Positions 8,961 through 17,604 of a DNA stretch of 64,000 bases are shown here, one piece after another. This DNA comes from Anaerocolumna cellulosilytica. Lineage in GTDB: Bacteria; Bacillota; Clostridia; Lachnospirales; Lachnospiraceae. Both the position numbers and the translations under genes were made by a program. The number at the start of each line of letters is the position of its first letter. Position 1 is the stretch's first letter. The stretch is from assembly GCF_014218335.1 (NCBI RefSeq), contig NZ_AP023367.1, forward strand, positions 2,543,501 to 2,607,500, given 5' to 3'. The notes below the pieces were generated by a model that ran no database searches, was not told the DNA's origin, and saw only the letters and a program-made list of their open reading frames with translations.

Positions 8961-10841
8961 ATGGAACTACTCAAACAATGGAAGATAAAAAGAGAGGTAG
9001 AAACAGAAGATATTTTATTGGCACCTTTAAAAGATAGAAGACTGCTTTCTGATGTACCGGACAAAGAAGCTCTGCGGACGAATATAGACCGCAGGGGTAA
9101 AAAGACTCTGGAAAATGAAGATACGAATATGCAGGCGTATATCCAAAGTAAGCAGTTAGGGGTGCGATATCAAGTAAATTATGCGGTTGAACTAACGTAT
9201 ATTCAGAAAAATGGAAACAAGGTAAAAATAGAGGGAATTGGGGAAGATATATCTACCACCGGGATTTTAATTAAGTTAAAGGAAAAACAACAGCTTCTTG
9301 AAATAAACGAAGCCAAAAAGATTATATTAAGATTTGAAATTCTACCTGGGACCATGCCGGAAGGCTATGAAATGAAGGTTCAAGTTCCTGCAATTGTAGC
9401 ACGTTCCTGGATAGCAGAAGATGCTTCGTGCTATTGTGCCTTTGAATTCCTGACCACTCTGGCACAGTATGCCAGTAGAAAAAAGGGCAGAGTAGTACTA
9501 CTTATGTCAAGTCTGCTGCTTTTATTTATTACTGTATTTATCCTGCTTATGAGAGCAGAGAGTATCTTATATTTTAAATTTAATAAGTATCTTTATTTAT
9601 ACAGTATCATTGCAGCTACCTTTTTACTGAGCAGATATTTATTCGGGGCATTGTATAAACCCATGGAAATAAATACAGAATTCACACCGGGAGTAACGAT
9701 TATTATTCCTTGTTTTAATGAAGAGAAATGGATCGAACGAACCATAAACAGTTGTATGAATCAGGACTATCCAATTGATAAGCTGGAAGTCATTGTAGTT
9801 GATGATTGTTCGAATGATAATTCGGTAGAGGCAATCAAAGTGGCGGTGGAAAAGCTTCATAAACAAGCCGGACGATTTAAGACCGAAGAGCGGCTTAGAT
9901 ATGCGGTACAGGAAGAAAATGGAGGAAAAAGAGAGGCACTGGCTAGAGGAGCACTTATGGCAAAACATGAGCTTGTGGTATTCGTAGATTCTGACAGCTT
10001 TTTAGACCCATATGCCATTAGAAATCTGGTACAGCCATTTCAGGATCCTAAAATGGGAGGCGTATCGGGTCGGACAGATGTGGCCAATACCTATACCAAT
10101 GCATTAACAAAAATGCAATCGGTTCGTTATTACATTGCCTTTCGTATCATGAAGTCAGCAGAAGCCTATTTTGATGCGGTAACCTGCCTTTCCGGCCCCT
10201 TATCCTGCTATCGGAAAGATTTAGTGCTGCTTAATATGAAAGACTGGTTAAACCAAAAGTTTTTGGGACAAAAAGCAACCTTCGGCGATGACAGGAGTCT
10301 TACTAATTTCATTTTAAAGAAGTATCGTACAAGCTATCAGGATTCAGCAGTCTGTTATACCATTGTACCTAATTCCTATAAGACATTTCTTAAACAGCAG
10401 ATGCGCTGGAAAAGGTCTTGGCTTAGAGAATCCATTATTGCCGGCAGTTTCATCTGGAAGAAAGAACCGTTTACCTCTCTTTTCTTTTATATGGGGCTTG
10501 TAGTTCCCATTGCTGCTCCTGTAGTTGTACTTTATAATCTCATATATGTACCTGTAATGCATAGGGTATTTCCAACTACATTTTTAGTGGGCCTATTAAT
10601 GATGTCTCTATTAATGAGCTTTACCCAGTTATTTTACCGTAAGAGTACAACCTGGTTATTTGGCATGCTTTTTTGTATCTATTACGAGGCTGTACTGCTC
10701 TGGCAGATGCCCGTTGCATGGGTGACTTTCTGGAAATCGACCTGGGGAACAAGGATGACACCGGAGGATTTAAAAGAAGAAAAGCGGAAAGCTGAAAAAA
10801 GAGATGAAGTGCTTCAAAAACAGGCAAAGAAAAAAAGGTAG
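8961..10841 (+). CDS. PilZ-domain family 2 glycosyltransferase (polysaccharide synthase)
   Basis: A membrane GT2 synthase of the BcsA/hyaluronan synthase/PgaC type, about 626 residues. A PilZ-like domain lies near residues 60-165, with GEDISTTGILI fitting D-x-S-x-x-G; the usual RxxxR partner is seen only as RYQVN, so c-di-GMP binding is uncertain. Two membrane segments follow, then the catalytic domain with VVDDCSND, FVDSDSF (DxD), SGPLSCYR, GDDR and the processive motif QQMRW, then several more membrane segments. The ATG at 8961 is preferred because AAAGGGG is 11 bases upstream; the in-frame ATG at 8952 lies only two bases from it. The C-terminus is very lysine-rich. It probably polymerises and extrudes a GlcNAc- or uronate-containing chain. 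Confidence 0.86.
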   Translation: MELLKQWKIKREVETEDILLAPLKDRRLLSDVPDKEALRTNIDRRGKKTLENEDTNMQAYIQSKQLGVRYQVNYAVELTYIQKNGNKVKIEGIGEDISTTGILIKLKEKQQLLEINEAKKIILRFEILPGTMPEGYEMKVQVPAIVARSWIAEDASCYCAFEFLTTLAQYASRKKGRVVLLMSSLLLLFITVFILLMRAESILYFKFNKYLYLYSIIAATFLLSRYLFGALYKPMEINTEFTPGVTIIIPCFNEEKWIERTINSCMNQDYPIDKLEVIVVDDCSNDNSVEAIKVAVEKLHKQAGRFKTEERLRYAVQEENGGKREALARGALMAKHELVVFVDSDSFLDPYAIRNLVQPFQDPKMGGVSGRTDVANTYTNALTKMQSVRYYIAFRIMKSAEAYFDAVTCLSGPLSCYRKDLVLLNMKDWLNQKFLGQKATFGDDRSLTNFILKKYRTSYQDSAVCYTIVPNSYKTFLKQQMRWKRSWLRESIIAGSFIWKKEPFTSLFFYMGLVVPIAAPVVVLYNLIYVPVMHRVFPTTFLVGLLMMSLLMSFTQLFYRKSTTWLFGMLFCIYYEAVLLWQMPVAWVTFWKSTWGTRMTPEDLKEEKRKAEKRDEVLQKQAKKKR

Positions 10842-10997
10842 ATTTATTTACATGCAAAAATAGTAGTAGTAATATGTTTAAATAGGGAACAAGATAATAA
10901 CCGACTACTATAATAATAGTGTAGTGATTACTATATTATTGCAATCATTGACTTTGATAAAGGGATGAAAGAACCTGAGATAAAGGAGCTGCTTTAA

Positions 10998-12863
10998 ATG
11001 AAGGGAAGGAAATTTTCACCTCAAAAAAAAGACAGGCGGAAAGCAATCCGCAGCATAGTTGAGGGAATTGTGTTACTAACAATTCTCATTGTTATCATAA
11101 GGGCACTTTTGCCCTCAAGAGGGTATTTTCCTGTTTCAGAAGATAGGAACCTACAGACAGAACAGGGTTTTATTGCAGTTTCATATTTTGGTGTTGATCG
11201 TACAGGAAACAAAACATTAATTAGTACTAAACGTCTGGAAGAGCATCTGAAAGCTCTTACTGCATCCGGTTATGTCACTATTAGTCAACAGGATATTATT
11301 AATTATTATACAGCAGGGAGACCTCTTCCTAAGAAAGCTCTTTTTCTAATTTTTGAAGATGGCAGAAGAGATACCGGAATCTTTGCACAAAAGATTATGG
11401 AAAAATACAACATGAAAGCCACTATTTTGACTTACGCTCAAAACCTCACATTAGAAGACTCTAAATTTTTAAAGGCAAAGGATTTAAAGGAGTTGGAAAA
11501 GTCTACTTTCTGGGAGTTTGGCACAAATGGCTACCGACTCTCCTATATTAATGTATTTGACAGGCATGATAACTTCCTGAACCAGTTAAACACTTATAAA
11601 TTCCAGTTGGTATCAGGTTATCTTGACCGAAATTATAACCATTATCTAATGGATTATATACGTGATGCTTCCGGTATACCTATGGAAACTTACTCCCAAA
11701 TGCAGGAAAGAATCGGCTGGGATTACAATAGCATTGAAGATATTTACAAAAGGGAACTGGGTAAAGTTCCTGACATGTATATTCTAATGCATTCGAATAC
11801 GGGACAATTCGGATCGAATGATAAGGTAAGTGCTGAAAACTTCAAATGGATGCAAAAGTTGTTCCAAATGAATTTCAACCGGGAGGGAGACAGCCTGAAT
11901 ACTTCCCAGGCATCTATATATGATTTAACTAGAATGCAGCCTCAGTCCTATTGGTATACGAATCATCTGCTTATGAGAATTCAGGATGATACAGGAGAGG
12001 AGGTAGCATTTGTAACCGGGGATGAAGATAGAAATAATTCCTGGGATACCCTAAAAGGGCAACCGGAATTTATAAAAGATACCATAGCATTAACTTCACT
12101 TCCGGGTGAATCAGGACTTATAAAGCTTAAGAAGAATATTACAGATAGCAATATAGAAGTATCCGTCGAATTAGATGGTAATAAAGCAGGAATCCAGACG
12201 ATTTATGTAAGAGCCGACGATGAATTAGAGGAGTATCTGGCTTTATCCATTGAAAATAATGTACTTTATGTTTATGAAAAACATAAGGGAGGCGAAAAGA
12301 AAACTATATTTTCATTAAATTTAGAGTTACACGATGGTATAAAACCCCAATCCTTGGAGGAAAATAAACTGGAAGCAGAAATTAAGGAATTGGAAACAGA
12401 ATTAAAATACGTAAGTGATGTGGAGCTAACAAAAAGATTAAATGAGCAATTAAAAGAGAAAAAAGCCAGACGGGCTGCTTCTGTTATCGAAGGAGCAAAG
12501 GAATATATACCTGAAATAGGAATTTCAGAAGCAGGCAAGCGTTTTCTAAAGGTTATGTTGGAAAATGACGAAATATCAGTTATAATAGATAATAAGGCAG
12601 TAACCGAGCGCCTAAAAGTTTCTGTTACAGAGGGTAAAGGTGTATATCTTGAAGCAGCTCCTAGCAAGGAAGGTTACAGTCAAAGAAACCTTACAGATGA
12701 TGTATATGACGGTGTCTTTAAAAGTCTGGTTATCAGTAGATATAGCACGGAAAAAAAGGATGATATTTTATATGATAACCGGCTAGCGGGTTTTGAGAAA
12801 GTAGCCGATACCATACAGAAGGGATGGGATTCTTTAATCAATTGGTTTATTAAATATTTATAG
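10998..12863 (+). CDS. polysaccharide deacetylase-like membrane-anchored protein
   Basis: A 621-residue protein with a basic N-terminus, one membrane segment (about residues 17-38) and an extracellular NodB/PgaB-like domain: LPKKALFLIFEDGRRDTG followed by MEKYNMKATILTYAQ, the start of a deacetylase barrel. FEDGRRD keeps an acidic residue, but a clear His-pair motif is not visible. After about residue 360 there is a beta-rich region, a charged coiled-coil-like stretch (about 460-500, ELETELKYVSDVELTKRLNE) and a beta-rich end, possibly lectin-like. AAAGGAG lies 8 bases before the ATG. It sits between the synthase and the GH18-like gene, so it probably processes the same polymer; activity is uncertain. 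Confidence 0.7.
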   Translation: MKGRKFSPQKKDRRKAIRSIVEGIVLLTILIVIIRALLPSRGYFPVSEDRNLQTEQGFIAVSYFGVDRTGNKTLISTKRLEEHLKALTASGYVTISQQDIINYYTAGRPLPKKALFLIFEDGRRDTGIFAQKIMEKYNMKATILTYAQNLTLEDSKFLKAKDLKELEKSTFWEFGTNGYRLSYINVFDRHDNFLNQLNTYKFQLVSGYLDRNYNHYLMDYIRDASGIPMETYSQMQERIGWDYNSIEDIYKRELGKVPDMYILMHSNTGQFGSNDKVSAENFKWMQKLFQMNFNREGDSLNTSQASIYDLTRMQPQSYWYTNHLLMRIQDDTGEEVAFVTGDEDRNNSWDTLKGQPEFIKDTIALTSLPGESGLIKLKKNITDSNIEVSVELDGNKAGIQTIYVRADDELEEYLALSIENNVLYVYEKHKGGEKKTIFSLNLELHDGIKPQSLEENKLEAEIKELETELKYVSDVELTKRLNEQLKEKKARRAASVIEGAKEYIPEIGISEAGKRFLKVMLENDEISVIIDNKAVTERLKVSVTEGKGVYLEAAPSKEGYSQRNLTDDVYDGVFKSLVISRYSTEKKDDILYDNRLAGFEKVADTIQKGWDSLINWFIKYL

Positions 12864-12884
12864 TAAGGACGGTGAGTTTACCCC

Positions 12885-13976
12885 TTGAAGCGATTTTCAA
12901 TTTTTCTTTGTTTTTTTTCTATCCTTTTATTGAACACGGGGTGTAAAAGTAACCTTTCAAAGAACTCACCAGAAGAGATTTCAAAGGCGAAAGATGAGGT
13001 TAGGCAGGAAATCTCATCGACAGAAACAGTAACGGGTTTTACTGCCTGGGAGGCTTATTGGAGCAATGAAACGGTTGTAGAGGAAACAGTTCTATTACAG
13101 GAGGCTTTACAAAATGTAGTGCATTTTGCTGCGTATTTTAATGCTAGGAATGAGTTGTTTATTCCGGATGAAACAACTCGTATTTTTAATGAATTGAAGG
13201 CAAAAAAATTAGGTATGGTACATTACCTGTCTATTGTTAATGACAAAATTAATGGCGATGGAAGCTCCTCTTTAAAGGATACGGAAGTGTTATATGATAT
13301 CTTTTCTAAGGAAGAGTCTATGAACAGTCACATTGAAATGATTCTTGATATGGCTCTTACAGAGGGGTATGATGGAATAGAGATTGATTATGAAGCTATC
13401 CGGCAAGATAAAAAACTATGGAAGCTATTCATCAATTTCTGTGAAAAACTTTATGTAAGGCTTGTAGAAAATCAACTCTCTTTACGGATTGTATTAGAAC
13501 CTTCCGCACCGGTTGACGAATTTACTTTTCCGGAGGGGCCAAAGTATGTTATGATGTGCTATAATTTGTATGGCAGCAGCAGTGAACCCGGGCCTAAGGC
13601 AGATAAAAATTTCGTGAAGGACCTAATAAAGAGTATGAAAGAGGTACCCGGAGAAAAATCCTTTGCTTTTGCAACCGGAGGATTTGCCTGGGATGAAGAT
13701 GGTAAGGTAAAAGCCATAACAGAAGCAGAAGCGGAAGCTTTACGAGATGAATATTCAGTTGCCGCAATTAGAGATAATAATAGCAGTGCGCTGACTTTTC
13801 AGTATGTAGATGCAGCAGGCACTTCTCACGAAGTCTGGTATGCCGATGGGAAAACACTGATTACCTGGATGATGCTTGTAAAAGATGCAGGAGATTATGG
13901 TATATCCCTTTGGAGACTGAACGGAAACCAGAAGGAATCTTTAAATATAATAAAGGACTGGATAATGGAAAATTAA
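12885..13976 (+). CDS. GH18-like glycoside hydrolase lipoprotein (TTG start)
   Basis: A 363-residue lipoprotein: the signal peptide ends in LLLNTGC with the lipid-attachment cysteine at residue 20. The central motif DGIEIDYE matches the chitinase family 18 signature DxxDxDxE, keeping the last catalytic Glu but with Glu in place of the first inner Asp. MMCYNLYG and GISLWRLNG resemble later barrel strands. TTG at 12885 is the start, with AAGGACGGTGAG upstream and no nearby in-frame ATG. The gene starts 21 bases after the deacetylase-like gene and ends the cluster. It may trim or release the polymer, as the hydrolase part of PgaB does (inference). Confidence 0.78.
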   Translation: MKRFSIFLCFFSILLLNTGCKSNLSKNSPEEISKAKDEVRQEISSTETVTGFTAWEAYWSNETVVEETVLLQEALQNVVHFAAYFNARNELFIPDETTRIFNELKAKKLGMVHYLSIVNDKINGDGSSSLKDTEVLYDIFSKEESMNSHIEMILDMALTEGYDGIEIDYEAIRQDKKLWKLFINFCEKLYVRLVENQLSLRIVLEPSAPVDEFTFPEGPKYVMMCYNLYGSSSEPGPKADKNFVKDLIKSMKEVPGEKSFAFATGGFAWDEDGKVKAITEAEAEALRDEYSVAAIRDNNSSALTFQYVDAAGTSHEVWYADGKTLITWMMLVKDAGDYGISLWRLNGNQKESLNIIKDWIMEN

Positions 13977-13977
13977 A

Positions 13978-14027
13978 GGCCATTGGACGATAGTTTGGAG
14001 CTGCAAGCTATCGTTCAATGGCTTTTA
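13978..14027 (+). terminator. strong intrinsic terminator
   Basis: GGCCATTGGACGATAG pairs with CTATCGTTCAATGGC around 13978-14022, followed by TTTT. It closes the polysaccharide cluster and also lies just past the end of the convergent peptidase gene. Confidence 0.85.
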
Positions 14028-14039
14028 TGTATCCTATCC

Positions 14040-14684
14040 TTAATGCAGTGTACCGGCAGGAAGTGATATGTCGTCGCTGTTCTTTACAATAGCCTCCAGA
14101 GCAAGCTCTAACCCATGTATGATACATGAAAGGGACATAGACGGAGTACTGCTGTAACGCTTAGCTACTTGGTTTGGCAGGAATGGTACATGGATAAATC
14201 CACCTCTTGTATGAGGGAATTCTTTGTCAATGTAATATAATACTCCATACATTAGATGGTTGCAAACAAAAGTACCAGCTGTATTTGATAATGAGGCAGG
14301 TAGCCCACCTTCTTGTATTGCTTTTACCATAGCTTTGACTGGTAAGTTTGAAAAATAAGCATTCTGACCATCTTCAAAAATAGTGGTATCAATCGGACTA
14401 AAACCTGAATTATCAGGAATTCTTGCATCATTTATATTAATAGCAATCCGTTCGGGAGTTATATCATACCTGCCTCCGGCTTGTCCGATACACACAACCG
14501 CGTCCGGCTTTTCTTTTTTCATGGCTTGGTATACCGTTTCAATGGATTTATCAAAGACCGTTGGAACTGTTAACTTTATAATAGTTGCATCTGCAATCGT
14601 ATCTCTTATTTTAAGAACAGCCTCCAAAGCTGGATTCGTATCTTCACCTCCAAAAGGGTCAAAGGCTGTTAATAGTATTTTCAT
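14040..14684 (-). CDS. pcp: pyroglutamyl-peptidase I
   Basis: A 214-residue cysteine peptidase (family C15) that removes N-terminal pyroglutamate from peptides; cytoplasmic and usually tetrameric. The start MKILLTAFDPFGG is the canonical family N-terminus. The catalytic triad is visible as E78 (PERIAININDARIPDN), C141 (AGTFVCNHLMY) and H165 (GFIHVPFLP). The ATG at 14684 is chosen by family alignment; its ribosome site is poor, so translation may begin at an ATG 12 bases upstream. A longer frame extends to 14789 but does not match the family. It is monocistronic. Confidence 0.92.
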   Translation of the reverse strand: MKILLTAFDPFGGEDTNPALEAVLKIRDTIADATIIKLTVPTVFDKSIETVYQAMKKEKPDAVVCIGQAGGRYDITPERIAININDARIPDNSGFSPIDTTIFEDGQNAYFSNLPVKAMVKAIQEGGLPASLSNTAGTFVCNHLMYGVLYYIDKEFPHTRGGFIHVPFLPNQVAKRYSSTPSMSLSCIIHGLELALEAIVKNSDDISLPAGTLH

Positions 14685-14906
14685 AGCAATACCCATTACA
14701 TTGCCACAAATAAAGTGTAAATGAATTAATATGCGGCATTCCTTTCTTCTGATTTTTGTTCTAGAATTGAGAGGGATTTCGATTCCCAAACTATTGTATC
14801 ACAAAATGAAGAAATAGAAAACGTAATTTAGAGAGCTGTATTTAGAAATGATAAATAAGATACATGCAAAATAGAAACAATGTTTGATGGATATAAAACA
14901 ATATAA

Positions 14907-14952
14907 TTGACAACTGTAAAACATTATGTTACTATAGTACTTAACTTAAGTA
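14907..14952 (+). promoter_or_regulatory. promoter with overlapping palindromic operator
   Basis: TTGACA (14907-14912), a 17-base spacer and TACTAT (14930-14935). Immediately downstream is the perfect palindrome TACTTAA-C-TTAAGTA (14938-14952), placed where a repressor would block initiation. It precedes an ArsR-type regulator, so autoregulation is plausible. Confidence 0.7.
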
Positions 14953-14979
14953 AGGTTTTACAGCTAGGAGGAGAATCGA

Positions 14980-16074
14980 ATGAAACAAAAGCTATTAAAA
15001 GAGCTTAATCTAGTAAGAGAGGTATATACCTTACTATACAACCATTGTAACGAAATTACCTTTCAACAGTTAAAAGATGGATTATTGCAAAAATTTCAAC
15101 TGGATAAAAGAACTACAGATTGCTTGGACACCCTTATTTTAATCAGTGAATATATCACGAAACGTTTAACTACCCCTAAGGAGCGGCTTGATTTTTATTT
15201 TAAAAAACTTCATGAAACGGAATTGTATTTTGCCTGGTTTGTTCTGGCTCCGGATGAGGGATATCAGTTAAAGAGTCTTTCAGAAATTGCCAAGGATTGC
15301 AAGACTCTTACCCAGGAAGAGCAGATAAATAAAATGTATAGCTATGTAAAATACTCACGTATGATATATGAAGAAGATAAGGAGGAAAAGTCAGAGGTTA
15401 CCTTTCATGATTTTTACCAAGCATTGAATAAAGCAGAATTACTGGCAGAAGAAAAATGGCATATAGTGAATATTCTATATGATCTTAATCCTTATCTTGA
15501 AGAATTGGTTACTATTGTACAAGAAGCACAAACACTGCTGTTAGAATGTCAAAAAGAAATAGATGTAATTTTAGATGAATTCTACAAGTATTGGAGTAAT
15601 AAATTTCTTTCTACCAATGTATATGATTATATAAAGGAAGCGACCGGTTCTGAATTTAATAAGGATCAGCAATATGCAGTTATCTTACCGTCACTTACAA
15701 TGTGTAATGGAATTGGTTTTTATTCAGAGGATAAGAATCCAGAGGGTGACACAATTTATATCGGTGTTTTATATGGCGAGAATTTTCACCCGGGAATGAA
15801 AAAAGAAAAGGATATTTTTCTATCCCAATATCTGAAGCTGCTAAGTGATAAAAGTAAATTTGATATTCTTATGAATATTAAAGATAAAAAGGTTTACGGA
15901 GCGGAGCTTGCAAAATTACTAAATCTTTCAACACCTACTATATCCTATCACATGACTGCTTTGTTAAATGCAGGGCTTGTTAATATTGAAAGAGAGAATA
16001 AAAGAATTTACTATTTTATGAACAAAGAGAAAATGGCTGAGTTTATTAAAACTATGGAAAGTTTGTTCCTTTAG
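14980..16074 (+). CDS. ArsR-type winged-helix transcription regulator
   Basis: A 364-residue regulator. The C-terminal 75 residues form a winged helix of ArsR type (VYGAELAKLLNLSTPTISYH, then MTALLNAGLVNIERENKRIY). The long N-terminal region (about 280 residues) is helical and lacks recognisable metal-binding cysteines, as in large ArsR-like regulators of unknown ligand. TAGGAGGAG precedes the ATG. It is followed 61 bases later by the TldD gene, but a separate promoter lies between, so co-regulation is uncertain. Confidence 0.78.
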   Translation: MKQKLLKELNLVREVYTLLYNHCNEITFQQLKDGLLQKFQLDKRTTDCLDTLILISEYITKRLTTPKERLDFYFKKLHETELYFAWFVLAPDEGYQLKSLSEIAKDCKTLTQEEQINKMYSYVKYSRMIYEEDKEEKSEVTFHDFYQALNKAELLAEEKWHIVNILYDLNPYLEELVTIVQEAQTLLLECQKEIDVILDEFYKYWSNKFLSTNVYDYIKEATGSEFNKDQQYAVILPSLTMCNGIGFYSEDKNPEGDTIYIGVLYGENFHPGMKKEKDIFLSQYLKLLSDKSKFDILMNIKDKKVYGAELAKLLNLSTPTISYHMTALLNAGLVNIERENKRIYYFMNKEKMAEFIKTMESLFL

Positions 16075-16083
16075 TACAAAGGT

Positions 16084-16113
16084 TTGACAGGTATAGCCTG
16101 TTTTACTTATAAA
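16084..16113 (+). promoter_or_regulatory. promoter for the TldD/TldE pair
   Basis: TTGACA at 16084-16089, a 17-base spacer and TTATAAA at 16107-16113. The spacer holds a small AGG/CCT hairpin that could also act as a weak terminator for the gene upstream. Confidence 0.55.
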
Positions 16114-16135
16114 ATTAACTTACAGGAGGTATCAC

Positions 16136-17473
16136 ATGTATCAATTTCCAAAAGATTTATATACCGATGTTCGAATTGAAACGGTATCAAACACTAATAT
16201 AACCTTGGAAAATTATCAGGTTACCCAGAATAAGGCTAAGACAGATATTGGTGCTATGATTCGCATTTATGACGGTAGTAGATGGTATTACAGTGCAACG
16301 ACAGATGTAGCAAATATCCAGCAGGAAATAGACGCACTGGCTAAAATGGCAGAGCCAAACACAGAGGTATATAATACACCTGTGGTAAAACGGCTAGAAG
16401 TCAATGTGGAAAAAGCTTTCACATATGAAGACACAGATGTGACAAAGATTGATAACCAGATTAAGCTGGAACTTTTGCAGTCTTACATACCGGTCCTAAA
16501 GGAATATGAACAGCTTAAGATGACTAGGATGTATTACTTGGATAAGCATATTGTAAAGCATATCGTATCCAGTAAAGGTACCGATGTAACCTTTGACACT
16601 CAGACTTGTAATATTGCAATCCGTTATACGGTGCAAATGAAAGATGTACCACATCAAGGGTCTGAAAACCTGTCCGGTTTAAGAATTGAAGATCTTTACA
16701 ATAAGCAGTCAAAGGTTAAAAAGACCGTGGAGCAGGATATCGCTTTCTGTCAGAATGCCGTACCGGTAGTACAAGGAAAATATACTTGTATTTTATCACC
16801 AGTGGTGACGGGTGTATTCGCCCATGAAAGTTTTGGCCATAAAAGTGAAGCAGACTTTATGGTAGGTGATGAAACCATGAAAAGAGAATGGGCTATTGGA
16901 AAAAGAGTTGGAGCCGATATATTAAACATTATTGATACCGGTACAGTCGAAGGTTCAGGATATATACCTTTTGATGATGAAGGCTGTAAGGCAAAAGTAA
17001 ATTACATTATTAAGGACGGTATTTTAACAGGACGCCTCCACAGTGGTGCTACAGCAGCTATATTAGAGGAAGAACCTACTGGCAATGCAAGAGCTATAAA
17101 TTTTGAATTTGAGCCAATTGTTCGTATGACCACAACGTATATAGGAGCAGGTACCCAGACCAAAGAGGAGTTAATAGAAAGTGTGAAAGAAGGTATCTAT
17201 ATTGATGATTTAAGGCATGGCTCCGGTATGACTACCTTTACTATTGCACCTAACAGGGCTTATATGATTCGGGACGGAAAACTAGCTGAACCTGTAAGAG
17301 TTTCTGTTATATCAGGTAATGTTATGAATACCTTGTATGAGATTGATGGGGCATCAAACTCTATTGAGTTATACTCCTTTGCATTGGGTGGCTGTGGTAA
17401 GATGGATCAGTATCCGCTGCCGGTAGGTTTTGGCGGTCCATATATACGAGTTCATAATATCCAGGTACAATAA
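16136..17473 (+). CDS. tldD: TldD-family metalloprotease
   Basis: A 445-residue TldD/PmbA-family protein with the zinc motif HESFGH (H-E-x-x-x-H) in VFAHESFGHKSEAD, which identifies the catalytic subunit. TldD and its non-metal partner TldE form a heterodimeric protease that trims modified peptides and unfolded chains in the cytosol. The C-terminal beta region includes GSGYIPFDDEG and RHGSGMTTF. ACAGGAGG precedes the ATG. The partner gene follows 131 bases later, as in other bacteria. No RiPP precursor is seen beside it. Confidence 0.86.
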   Translation: MYQFPKDLYTDVRIETVSNTNITLENYQVTQNKAKTDIGAMIRIYDGSRWYYSATTDVANIQQEIDALAKMAEPNTEVYNTPVVKRLEVNVEKAFTYEDTDVTKIDNQIKLELLQSYIPVLKEYEQLKMTRMYYLDKHIVKHIVSSKGTDVTFDTQTCNIAIRYTVQMKDVPHQGSENLSGLRIEDLYNKQSKVKKTVEQDIAFCQNAVPVVQGKYTCILSPVVTGVFAHESFGHKSEADFMVGDETMKREWAIGKRVGADILNIIDTGTVEGSGYIPFDDEGCKAKVNYIIKDGILTGRLHSGATAAILEEEPTGNARAINFEFEPIVRMTTTYIGAGTQTKEELIESVKEGIYIDDLRHGSGMTTFTIAPNRAYMIRDGKLAEPVRVSVISGNVMNTLYEIDGASNSIELYSFALGGCGKMDQYPLPVGFGGPYIRVHNIQVQ

Positions 17474-17560
17474 TTAATGAAGTAAAGAATATTTTACACT
17501 TTTTATTTGGGCAGTATCACACAGCTTTTGATAAGTATGGGTGTATAGTTTGTACTCTAT

Positions 17561-17599
17561 AATTTGTGTATGCATACGCGAAGCAGCGTAGAAATGAGG
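17561..17599 (+). repeat. possible divergent member of the leader element family
   Basis: AATTTGTGTATGCA precedes TACGC-gaagca-GCGTA and then GAAATGAGG, six bases before the ATG at 17605. The order (TTTGT, stem-loop, G-A-rich ribosome site) matches the leader element, but the sequence match is weak. Confidence 0.35.
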
Positions 17600-17604
17600 T
17601 AGAT

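Noticed and set aside
16084-16106. Intrinsic terminator between the ArsR-type and TldD genes
   Set aside because: The AGG/CCT stem is short and coincides with the promoter spacer; the promoter reading is better supported.
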